Of a stretch of 64,000 bases of DNA, positions 1 to 8,717 are shown piece after piece (the stretch's first letter is position 1; each line of letters starts with the position of its first letter). The stretch lies in contig CM059975.1 of assembly GCA_030490835.1 (NCBI GenBank), positions 56,597,174 to 56,661,173 of the forward strand. The letters are read 5' to 3'. Source of the DNA: Annona cherimola (Eukaryota; Streptophyta; Magnoliopsida; Magnoliales; Annonaceae). The notes beneath the pieces were generated by a model. It was not told the origin of the DNA, ran no database searches, and was given only the letters and a program-made list of their open reading frames with translations. The position numbers and the translations under genes were made by a program.

Positions 1-588
1 TTGTGCGCAAAAGTCAAAGGTGCTCCACCTTTTTTCGTACAACTATGATCCCATCATCATTAGCTTAATCCAAGCCTCTCATTGCATTGATCTCATGATT
101 TTAACCATCCATTTCAAATTTCTTCTCAATCCAACTTTTCTAACTCAAGTTATGCTCCTTTGAAGTCATCTTTGGATATTGGATGATAATGATCGATTTT
201 CACACTAATCTCATCACGATTTTCATAATTCATCATTTCCATAAGATTAAGCATGAAATTATATGCTTTCCTTTCAATTTTTCATCTTAATCCGTCTTAT
301 AGGCGTCAAATTGTGAATTTTCTAACATGTTCCAACTTAACTCCATAATTAACCTCTTAATTTCTATTAATCACATTATGGAAATTAAATTAATATTCAT
401 GGCACACTAATCCTTTTCAATCCTCATTAGGTCAATTTAATCACATTGACCTATATTAACTTATAATGATTGATTTAATCATCATTCATAACCTCTGACC
501 TAATTGCCATAAATCATCAATATTGCAAATAAATCATTCATAATTCAATCAACTCATACATGAATCCTATGTAGGTCAGGGTTTCACA
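1..588. mobile_element. right end of a ~4.1 kb LTR (copy A)
   Basis: This stretch matches the right-hand end of the LTR family seen complete at 53719-57820, roughly from 57240 onward. Shared landmarks are the calls around positions 40-300 and the terminal GTCAGGGTTTCACA. The terminus CACA at 588 fits the family's TGTG...CACA ends. The left part lies outside the window, so a target duplication cannot be checked; the five bases after the end are CATAG. No coding sequence is present. Whether this is a solo LTR or part of a full element cannot be told. Confidence 0.8.
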
Positions 589-1113
589 CATAGAAGCGGA
601 CCCATGTAACCCCTTTAAAATCTAAGATTTTGATCATTAATGAAAATTTTAATTCATTCATTGTATTTAACACCATTTGTTTATTTAGGATACCAAGTTT
701 CATCCCAATCAAGTATGTTTATAAGCCATATTTGTTCAAATATATATATATATATATTCATGTGTAAATTATGAAAAATTCATAGATCTATTTACACAAG
801 TATTAGAATATAATAATATTTTATAAAATCATTTATTCCCATAGAAATGATATTTTGGACGGTTTAGATGTCGAAAATACTATTTTAGAATTGATATTTT
901 AGAATTTTTCATAATTTAGACATGAATATATATATATTTTCTAACAAATGTGGCCCATAAACAAACTTGATTGGGATGAAACTTGATTTCCTAGGTAAAT
1001 AAATGATGTTAGATACAATGAATGGATTGGATTTTCCATCAAAGATCAAAATCTTAGATTTTGAAGGGGTTAAATAGTTTTGCTTCTATATAACCCGGTT
1101 ACATAGAAGCGGA
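589..1113. mobile_element. MITE-like inverted-repeat element, family A copy 1
   Basis: Bases from about 590 to 790 are an imperfect inverted complement of about 900-1100 (for example CAAAATCTAAGATTTTGATC on the left against its complement near 1043-1062, and TTTCATCCCAATCAAGT against 971-987). The fold is a long hairpin with a (TA)n stretch in each arm. The motif CATAGAAGCGGA occurs as a direct repeat at 589-600 and 1102-1113, and a short palindrome of GCTTCTAT/ATAGAAGC lies at 1082-1110. No coding capacity. LTR copy A abuts or cuts the left end. Related copies lie near 1890-2342 (inverted) and 49155-49637. Confidence 0.7.
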
Positions 1114-1889
1114 ATCCTATATAATATATTTATTTATTGATATTTTAAATGCAATAAGATTATTAGCATTGGAAGGTGGACACGATATCTTGGTAGGTCA
1201 CCTATGCTTGTTATCGAAGCTCGAAGGTGGAGTTGCGTACTCGAAATTTTCAATTAGTCGAACATTGGTTTTTCTAAGATTAAATTATTATCACTGTGAG
1301 ACTAGATTCAAATATGGACCTTCATTGTCTTCAAAGTTTATTTTTCATTGGCCTAACTAATTTTATTTTTAATAAAAAATTGGACCGCCTAATTATTTAA
1401 AATTTTAATTTCTTTGTAAATAAGGCCTTCATTATTTACTGACAAATAACTTAAAATATTTTAATATATTATTCAATATAACTAATTGGTATATAGGTAT
1501 ATTATCCTTCTACTGAGCATTACATGCTCACACACATGCACACTTATCAGCACTTGAACCCAGATTATTTATTTTTCGTACCATAGCTCTCGCTAATTAA
1601 GTTATCTACTTGTCTTTCACTAATTGGGTTGCCTTTGGACTGTTTTAGCACACATATTCTATTAAATTTTCAAACCACATCTCTTAACACTAACGTGGGC
1701 AAGAGTTTCAACAACTCCCATTAATAGATAGGACAAGGTGGGCAAGAATTCCTCAAACCACAAAACAAATATTATGAATCTGGAGGGGAAAATTTTTGAA
1801 AATGAGAGAAAAACGATATGATATGATATGATAAGAATGATAATCAGAACTAAAGAGAATAAACATGAGTTTTATTTTATAAACCCTAT
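1114..1889. other. AT-rich sequence, nothing recognised
   Basis: No gene, tRNA or clear repeat is visible. The 63-codon plus-strand ORF at 1169-1360 has no recognisable motif and lies in AT-rich filler, so it is not called. Confidence 0.5.
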
Positions 1890-2342
1890 TTCTATGTAAC
1901 ACCATTCATTTTTTTCAACTACATTCATTTTATTTAATGTAATTTATATAATTATGTAAATAGAACATTTTTGTAGTATTACCTTCCATCAACCCCATTT
2001 GAAAATTTGTAAAACCAACATAATAGAACAGTTTGATACCAACTATTAATTTTGAAGTTATATTTTAACACTACGCTATCTAAAATATAATTATTACATT
2101 GATAAATGATTTTGTATAGTATTATTACATTCTAATGCATATATAAATCGATCTAACAGTTTTTATTATTTACACTTGAATATATATACACATTAAGCAA
2201 ATGTTGCGACGTACTTTTGTGAATGAAACTCAATCTAATAGTTAAACAAATGATAATAAACAAAAATGAAAAGAATGAAGTTTCATTAATTATTAAGGTC
2301 TAAAAAATGGGTAGGATTATATAAAATTCATTCTACGTAACC
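1890..2342. mobile_element. MITE family A, diverged copy in inverse orientation
   Basis: The middle (about 2055-2170, with GATAAATGATTTTGTATAG and ATTACATTCTAATGCATA) matches the reverse complement of the middle of copy 1 (about 775-890). The ends carry TTCTATGTAAC (1890-1900) and TTCTACGTAACC (2331-2342), the complement of the GTTACATAGAA motif at the ends of copy 1. Divergence is high, so the boundaries are approximate. Confidence 0.5.
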
Positions 2343-2549
2343 TAATTGCATAGGCACATGATTCAAAAAGTAAAACGAACAGAATAGTTAGATGAAAAAA
2401 AATTAAAATATGAAGTTAATAATAAGAAAAATGTAAAAAGTGAGATTTCTTATAAAGAAAAAACAACCCGGTGCGAACCCCTCAATCCCACTCCCCTAAC
2501 AAATCAAATGAGGGGTGTAGTAAAAAGAGGCCATTAGGGGAATATTCAG

Positions 2550-3244
2550 GCATATCCTCCATCAACGCAAATTCAGATATGGGTTGTAGTGTTCCCTATT
2601 CTCATCACATAGACAAATAAACAACTAACGAAATTATCAACTAATCTTCTGATATTATCCACCATGGTTCTCTAATATGAACGGATGGCTCCATTTCCAT
2701 TAAGGATAGTAATCAAGTCAAAGAGTCACTTTCCACATAATTTTTTTAGTAGGAGAGATCACAACCCACTCATTTCCATACAAAATTGCTTGTGCCTCTA
2801 TCAATGTTGGATTGATGATATCATACTTCATCCAAGACTTTAAAGCCGCAAAAGCACCCTCCTAATCATGAAAGATGGCCCAATGCCCATCTACTTTTCC
2901 CTTAAGTTAAATCTAGCATACATGTTGAGTTTCACTACCCTTTGAGCAGGTTTTTTTTTCCTAGTTGACTGCACTTTCGTGCACTGCATGGTTACAGATC
3001 TTGAAGAGTATGGATGCGTTTAACATCTGGATGTAATCAACTACTTTGAGACGTTCATTAAGAAAGGCTTAACCCCCTCCATGTAAAGCTTGTTTCTCGT
3101 ATGCTAAATATGCCAGCCAGAGCATAGAAAGAAAGTGAAAAGATATAATTTCTAGCGTACTAAGAATTATCGGAATAAAGGCCATAAATCACCATGTCTT
3201 ACTTAAAAAAAGCCTTTAGGAAATAATGATCTAAACTACCTCTA
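2550..3244 (-). pseudogene. LINE remnant, RNase H-like part
   Basis: Conceptual translation of the minus strand gives broken pieces typical of the C-terminal RNase H domain of plant L1-type LINE ORF2. One reads ...EGAFAALKSWMKYDI... then IEAQAILYGNEW; a second reads IRRLVDNFVSCLFVYVMR then IGNTTTH, like the family's 'VEDIKxLL...F...HVxRxxNxxAH' ending. Stops and frameshifts are frequent, so this is a fossil. The fragment stops at 3244, where a hAT-type element is inserted, and the rest of the same LINE resumes at 15751. Identification rests on motif resemblance only. Confidence 0.6.
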
Positions 3245-3252
3245 GTTACTGC

Positions 3253-4388
3253 CAGTGTTGTCAGAAGCGAACCAGTTAAGTGGCTGGTCTAGTTCGAACC
3301 AGTTTAATCGGTTAAGCAAACTAGTTAGAGCCGGTACATCATTATTGCATATTTATTATGTAATAAATATTTAAATTTTATATTATATTAATAAATATTT
3401 ATATTCTCTTATAAAATAAATTAAAATTAGAAACGTCATTTTAATGATTAGAATATGCAATAAATCAAAAAACTTTCAAATATACATTACCTAGAAATAG
3501 ATATAACATCAAAAATTAATATTGTTAGTTAATCTAAAAAAATGTAATATTCTATTAATCTTAGTTTTTTATAATTTATTTTTGTGCTTTAATTAATTGC
3601 CCATTTTCAGACATATCTAATATAATAAGAAATTAAAAAATAGTGGTTAAATGATTAAATCATTTTTACTAATAAAATCACATAAAAAGTTCAAGTATTT
3701 AACTAATTTTAAAAAAAAATTGTTCAATTGTATACAAGAATTTTTAAAGAAAAAAATTATATTCCAAATTCTAATTATTTACTTGAATAGCATTAGATAG
3801 AATGCAATGAACAAATATCTTCTGTTAAAATATAATAAATAAATGTATATTATAAACTTATAATAGATAATGTTTATAACTTAATGACGAAGAGTAAATA
3901 TGTATAGAATGTTTAGTTATATCTTAAAAAATATAAATATTTATAACTCCTAATAGAATACGTCGAAATTGGAATCAACAACCTAGTATTTTATGTTGAA
4001 ATTTAGTAGCATATTATAATATATATATATATAAGTTTGTGAACAACTACATTGATAAAAAAAATTCTGAATTACCTTAAAAAAACGTTTGTGAACTATC
4101 TTGTGCATGTATGATAGAAACATCGAATCAATGCCGAGCAGGGCCATAAATGCTACAATAAATGTTTAAGCAATGCCAAAACAATTAAACAAAGCCTGCC
4201 ATAAATAGTATGCGAATGCATGCAACTTGTTTTTTTCCAATCGGTTGAACCGTGTGTAACCAATCTACACAGTCGAACCGGCGGTTCATACCATCTTTAA
4301 AGATCAAACAGGACCGGCTATAATCAAACCGCAAAAGCTGCCGGTTCCCGATCGAACCGGTTGGTCCGGTCTGATTTTGATAACAGTG
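3253..4388. mobile_element. non-autonomous hAT-type element
   Basis: The ends form a short TIR: left CAGTGTTGTCA, right complement CACTGTTATCA. The element is flanked by 8-bp repeats GTTACTGC (3245-3252) and GTTATTGC (4389-4396), one mismatch, as expected for hAT target duplications. Both subterminal regions are rich in ACCGGTT/AACCGG motifs in inverse orientation; the 1.1 kb interior is AT-rich and non-coding. It lies in the LINE remnant. The minus-strand ORF at 4185-4439 is an accident of the GC-richer terminus. Confidence 0.8.
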
Positions 4389-4519
4389 GTTATTGCGTGT
4401 ATTTTGCATTTTAAATCCTCTAACTTTACCTATTTGCATTTTAAACCCTAAAGTTTAGTCGTTTTCATTTTAAACCTTGAAACTTTGGTTTCTTTGTATT
4501 TTAAACCGTAACCCATAAC

Positions 4520-6276
4520 TGTTGGTCCCGAGTTAGTGGCAAAACCCAAGAGGGGAGGGGTGAATTGGGTTCTTTAAAAAATCTTTGGTAAATAAAGACT
4601 TAACCCTTTGAGTAATTAATCCCCTTTTGAAAAGAGCTAGAGAGCAATAAAGATAAAGCAGTAAAAAGAGATATAACACAAGATTTATAGTGGTTCGGGC
4701 AAACCTTCCCTACTCCACTCTTCCAAGCTCACACTCTGTTGTGACTTGGGTTTCACTATGTATTCCACGAATACACTTAGAGTCACCGCTCTCTTCTAGA
4801 TTTCAGCTCTAGGGGGCATATACAACTAGAGCCACTTGCTCTCTTCTAGATTCTAGCTCTAGGGGGCATAAGCAACTCACATGCAAAAGTAGGTGATGAG
4901 TCTCACTCCAATCACACCCTACTTTGCATATACTTGATCTTAGCTACCCAAGCTAAATCAAGATTTATACAACAAGACAATGAAATAAATGAAACTACAC
5001 TTTACAGATTTGTGTAGGCAGATTTAGCTCGAGGAAGAAGTTGTAGAAGCAGCTTTGGATGAATATTGATGAAGGCGCATGCAACTTGAAGCTTTCTTCT
5101 TCTTCCTTAGAATGTATACGAACCACTCAGAAATGGAGAAAAGCAAATAGGATTCCTTTCTAGATCTTCTTTTCTCACTTTGGACTTTGTGGAGTATATA
5201 GTAGTATCTTGTAATGTTCTTGTTTTTTTCACGTTCATTTGAGGGTCCTTTTATAGAGGGAAGAAAATATGAACGTTATGGAGGTGGTTGGTGCGCAATA
5301 AATGAACTTCAACGTTCGAAAATTTGAACGTTATACCCAAGTCGAAGATGGAGTCGACTTGGCTTGCGACTTGGCAACCCAAGTCGCATCTGGAGTCGAC
5401 TTCGTCTGCGACTCCAGTTCCTCCAATTTCCCAAGTCTGAGTTTTAGTCGACTTGGTTTCAGACTTCGACTCAAGTCGAATCTGAAGTCGACTTAGCCTG
5501 CGACTTGGCTCGGGTTTTGCTGAAGCTGCTTTGTTCTTCAAGATTCGGCTTGATCCTTGCAAAGCTTTTGAGCTGTTAGAGTCCTTGCATGATATATGCT
5601 TGTTCCTCGCTTAGTCTTGGACTCACTTGGTCTCCATAACTTGGGTGTTGCCTTATTTGAATAAGCTTGAACATTTGCCTTGGCTTGATAGACTTGATTT
5701 GAACATTGAATGTGAATCTTAGCTTTGATCTTCAAGAATCTTAATTTGTTTCCTTGTGAATGAACTTTTTATCTCATTTGGGTTTGAAAAAGTTCAATAT
5801 GATCCTTGGAATAAACTTGAAACTTCAATCTTCAAGTCTAAAATCCTCAAGTCGAAGTTGGAGTCGACCTTGTCTGCGACTTGACCCAAGTCGCACCTGG
5901 AGTCGACTTCGTTTGCGACTTGGGCAGCTTCGCGCCCCCAAAATCAACGCTGGACATTTTCTTTTGTTTGAAGTCGATGCTGGAGTCGACTTCGTCTGCG
6001 ACTTGACTTCCCAAGTCGCAAGTGGAGTCGACTTGACCTGCGACTTCACCTGTTGCGCTTTTGGGATTCATTCTCAAGTCGATATTTGAGTCGACTTTGG
6101 GATCGACTTCACCCAAGTCGAAGTCCAAGTCGACTTGAAGATCGACTTGACCTCTTTGCTTTCCTTAAACATTTATCAAACACATTAGTACCTTTTATAT
6201 ACTCAAATTAGTTCTTGTTAATCATCGAAACTCAAGATTTGGTCAATTTTTATTGTTTTAAACATTGTTTCCAACA
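4520..6276 (-). repeat. 3' LTR of SIRE copy 1
   Basis: 1757 bp, TGTTGG...CCAACA. In minus-strand orientation the U3 half (about 6276-5260) carries the palindrome array, then a TATA box (CTATAAAAGG complement near 5249-5262), then a low-GC R/U5 region. Differences from the 5' LTR seen by eye are single bases near 4557, 4751, 5201 and 5770. Confidence 0.95.
5335..6155. promoter_or_regulatory. array of GTCGAC palindromes in U3
   Basis: Ten GTCGAC hexamers occur in about 800 bp, mostly inside (C)AAGTCGACTT or GAGTCGACTT, alternating with TGCGACTT and AAGTCGCA. Adjacent units form perfect stems, for example TGCGACTTGG / CCAAGTCGCA with a 4-nt loop at 5365-5388. The array lies just upstream of the LTR TATA box in transcription direction, the enhancer position. 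Grass sireviruses are known to carry palindrome clusters in the same place with a different core. A regulatory role is inferred. The array produces spurious ORFs on both strands. Confidence 0.7.
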
Positions 6277-6290
6277 ATCTCCCCCTTTTT
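6277..6290 (-). other. polypurine tract of SIRE copy 1
   Basis: On the minus strand the sequence reads AAAAAGGGGGAGAT directly before the 3' LTR: the plus-strand primer for reverse transcription. A second purine tract (complement of CTCCCCCTTTTTG, 6614-6626) directly abuts the stop of the third ORF. Repeated PPT-like tracts are a known sirevirus trait and are also present in copy 2 (26539-26552 and about 26751). Confidence 0.9.
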
Positions 6291-6626
6291 GATGATTGAC
6301 AAAACTTCATTTGAGTTGATACCTTTCAAGCATTAATCATGTTCATATGTCTTTTTGAAAAACAGAGCATTTGTCATATAGGTCAGAGCTTTTTGAAATT
6401 TCAACTATTATATCATTTTGGCATATTGGATACCTTTCAAGCAAATCATTTTCAAGCAAATCATGTTGAATACTTTATAACATATTAAGCAAACATAACA
6501 TTCATCAATAGCATATATATGTATCAAGTTTCATGCAACACAAAACAAAAATGAAACCTAGATACAAAACTACCCAACCCAAAAGAAAATTTTACTCAAC
6601 TCACCTATTCTATCTCCCCCTTTTTG

Positions 6627-8216
6627 TCAAACTATCAAAAATCGATCAACTTTTAATGATTTTGTGAATTGAAATTGAGAGATCGGATATAAGATTGGTT
6701 TGATGGGACGATTTTGGGCAGATGAGTAGATGGAGATATCATGATCGGGAGATGCTGCTTTATGAACTGAACCCGATTCGTATGGATCGAGTTCGGGCAT
6801 AGGCCTCTTCTTGTGACGTCCGGAGGCGAGGTGATATTTGATGGTACGCAGTTCCCGATCCATGTGATCTTGTCGGGAATGCATATCAGTGATAGCATTC
6901 AGCACACCGGTCACTAGGCTAGTCATCCTATCTTCTTGATGACCCATAGCTTCCAAGATCTCGTTTTTGAGGCTTTGAAGTGCAGCCATTTGATCTGAAG
7001 TAGGCGGCACGCGTTCGGGTGCAACGGATCCTTGAGGAGAATGTGATCCGTGTGACAGAGGAGATGCAGGCCGTTCAGGCGATGCCTCGGGAGCTTGCTC
7101 CCCCTCAGCTTGTGCATTGTCCTCTTGTTCTCGGACTGGCTCGCCAAGCTTCTCTCGGATGCGATCATCCCTAAACTGCTCCAAATTGATTTTCATGCGT
7201 TGGAGCAAAGCCTTGTTGATAGCGTTGGTCGTCTTGGGGACTTCAAATGGTTCCCCGTCAATGTCGAGCTCAACCCGCTCAAAAATCTTGGTGATCCAAG
7301 ATCCATAAGGTAACACGCCTCTCGGATTGTCTTTCCTGGATGCTAAGGCTTCTAGGAATAGTCTGGGAAGACTGATCTTGACTTTGTTTACTAATTTCCA
7401 CAAGATCATTGCTTCTTGTGGATTCAATTGATTCCTTCCGCCTCCTTTTGGCAAAATACAGTGGGCGATCAATAGACGGATAACCCTGAGTCTGGGAGAA
7501 AGATCCATGTAATGTAGGAATTTGGTGCCTGCATGGTACTTGTTGCTTTTGGTTAACTCATTGTAGATCTTGTCCATAGTCAGATCCTTGGGAAGCCTCT
7601 CTTCATCAAAAGGTACTTGAAGAATATTTCCAATTCTTCTCAAGGCTTCATCTTGATCTGGATAGTTGCTACTCCCAAAATTTATTTCAGTGCCTTTGAC
7701 ATAAGTGCAAAACTTGGTGTTGTCCCATAAATAATAAAACTGTCTTGTGAGATCAGGATAGATCCGTTCATCGGATTTGAATAGTTGTATCCATCCTTGG
7801 AAATCCAACAACTCTTCTATGTCGAACTCATAGTCGTTGAGGAACTTGAAATCTATGATCTTAGGAATGAATACCTTTCGTTCATAGAAGTTTCTGTAGA
7901 AGCGACTATGCTGTAGCTCTGTCCTGAAATAAGTAGTGGGCATTTTTAGAACTTGCCCCTTCTTGATAGGAATCCTCGAAGAATACGAGCTTTCAGGTTG
8001 GCTTTCTGATCGTGGGGCTCTATCAGTTGACTGGGTTGTTGTCTGGAATCGAACTCGTCTACCCGTCGAGGTTGATGGTTCCTCTCTAACTCGTTTGGAT
8101 GGAGTCCTTGCTCTTCTAGGAATATCTTCCTCTGTGGAGGATTGGGATGGCCTAGGCACTGGCCGTTGGCTTGGCTTTTTGACTGCTAGTTTAGGAGTTT
8201 TAGCTTTTGGAGCCAT
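6627..8216 (-). CDS. accessory (env-position) ORF of SIRE copy 1
   Basis: Third ORF, after pol. The best start is the ATG at 8216 (MAPKAKTPKL...), giving 529 residues; the frame is open up to 8675 (682 residues), but the extra N-terminal part is mostly encoded by GTCGAC repeats (KSTP/KVDS). That extension includes a very hydrophobic run (about residues 66-92 of the long form), which could act as a membrane segment if used. From M154: a basic, Ser/Pro-rich N-terminus with RR/KR clusters, a central globular region (...YPDLTRQFYYLWDN... to ...LPYGSWITKIFERV...), then an acidic linker and a predicted helical C-terminus (SDQMAALQSLKNEILEAM). The central part resembles the plant domain annotated as 'putative plant transposon protein'. 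Sireviruses often carry an env-like ORF here; true envelope function is not shown. Uninterrupted in this copy; missing in copy 2. Confidence 0.75.
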   Translation of the reverse strand: MAPKAKTPKLAVKKPSQRPVPRPSQSSTEEDIPRRARTPSKRVREEPSTSTGRRVRFQTTTQSTDRAPRSESQPESSYSSRIPIKKGQVLKMPTTYFRTELQHSRFYRNFYERKVFIPKIIDFKFLNDYEFDIEELLDFQGWIQLFKSDERIYPDLTRQFYYLWDNTKFCTYVKGTEINFGSSNYPDQDEALRRIGNILQVPFDEERLPKDLTMDKIYNELTKSNKYHAGTKFLHYMDLSPRLRVIRLLIAHCILPKGGGRNQLNPQEAMILWKLVNKVKISLPRLFLEALASRKDNPRGVLPYGSWITKIFERVELDIDGEPFEVPKTTNAINKALLQRMKINLEQFRDDRIREKLGEPVREQEDNAQAEGEQAPEASPERPASPLSHGSHSPQGSVAPERVPPTSDQMAALQSLKNEILEAMGHQEDRMTSLVTGVLNAITDMHSRQDHMDRELRTIKYHLASGRHKKRPMPELDPYESGSVHKAASPDHDISIYSSAQNRPIKPILYPISQFQFTKSLKVDRFLIV

Positions 8217-8717
8217 TGAAATTGGAATTTTAGTGACTGAAGAATATGAAATAGAGAATGCTTTAGAGCTGTGAGAGGGAGAGCTTAAAGAGAGAGAGTG
8301 AGAGCCAAGGGTGTGAAATCGTGGAAGATGGAGAGACAGCGGCTTGCCGGGAGTGACAGCGGATCGCCGGAGGGGGAGAAAACTGTCGCCGAGAGAGTGA
8401 GAGAGAGAAAAACAGAGGATTCGGAGGAAAAATGGGAGGAAAGGAAGAAGAAAGAGAAGAAAAGGGAGAAGTTCGCGGAAGTCGGACGGTCGCGCGCGGA
8501 GTCGACTTTGCCCTAGGCGAAGTCGACTTTGGTCCCTCGGAGTCGACTTCGTTATTGAAGCGGAGTCGACTTTGCTCCTGTGGAGTCGACTTCGCTCCTG
8601 AAGCGGAGTCGACTTCACTTTCCCAAGTCGACTTGGCGGAGTCGACTTGGCTCCCATGGAGTCGACTTGACCCATCAGTTTTGCCTTTTCAAATTTTGGT
8701 TTCTTGTTTTATTTTTC

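Noticed and set aside
4681..4700. possible tRNA B-box (GGTTCGGGC) in sirevirus LTRs
   Set aside because: No A-box at proper spacing and no cloverleaf could be formed; it is conserved because it is LTR sequence.
5302..6128. ORFs on both strands within the sirevirus LTR (and their copies near 14385-15262, 25475-26411, 32526-33546, 61795-62640)
   Set aside because: They are by-products of the GTCGAC/TGCGACTT palindrome array, which avoids stops on both strands and encodes simple EVDS/QVAS/KSTP repeats. They lie in LTR U3 and are not conserved as proteins.
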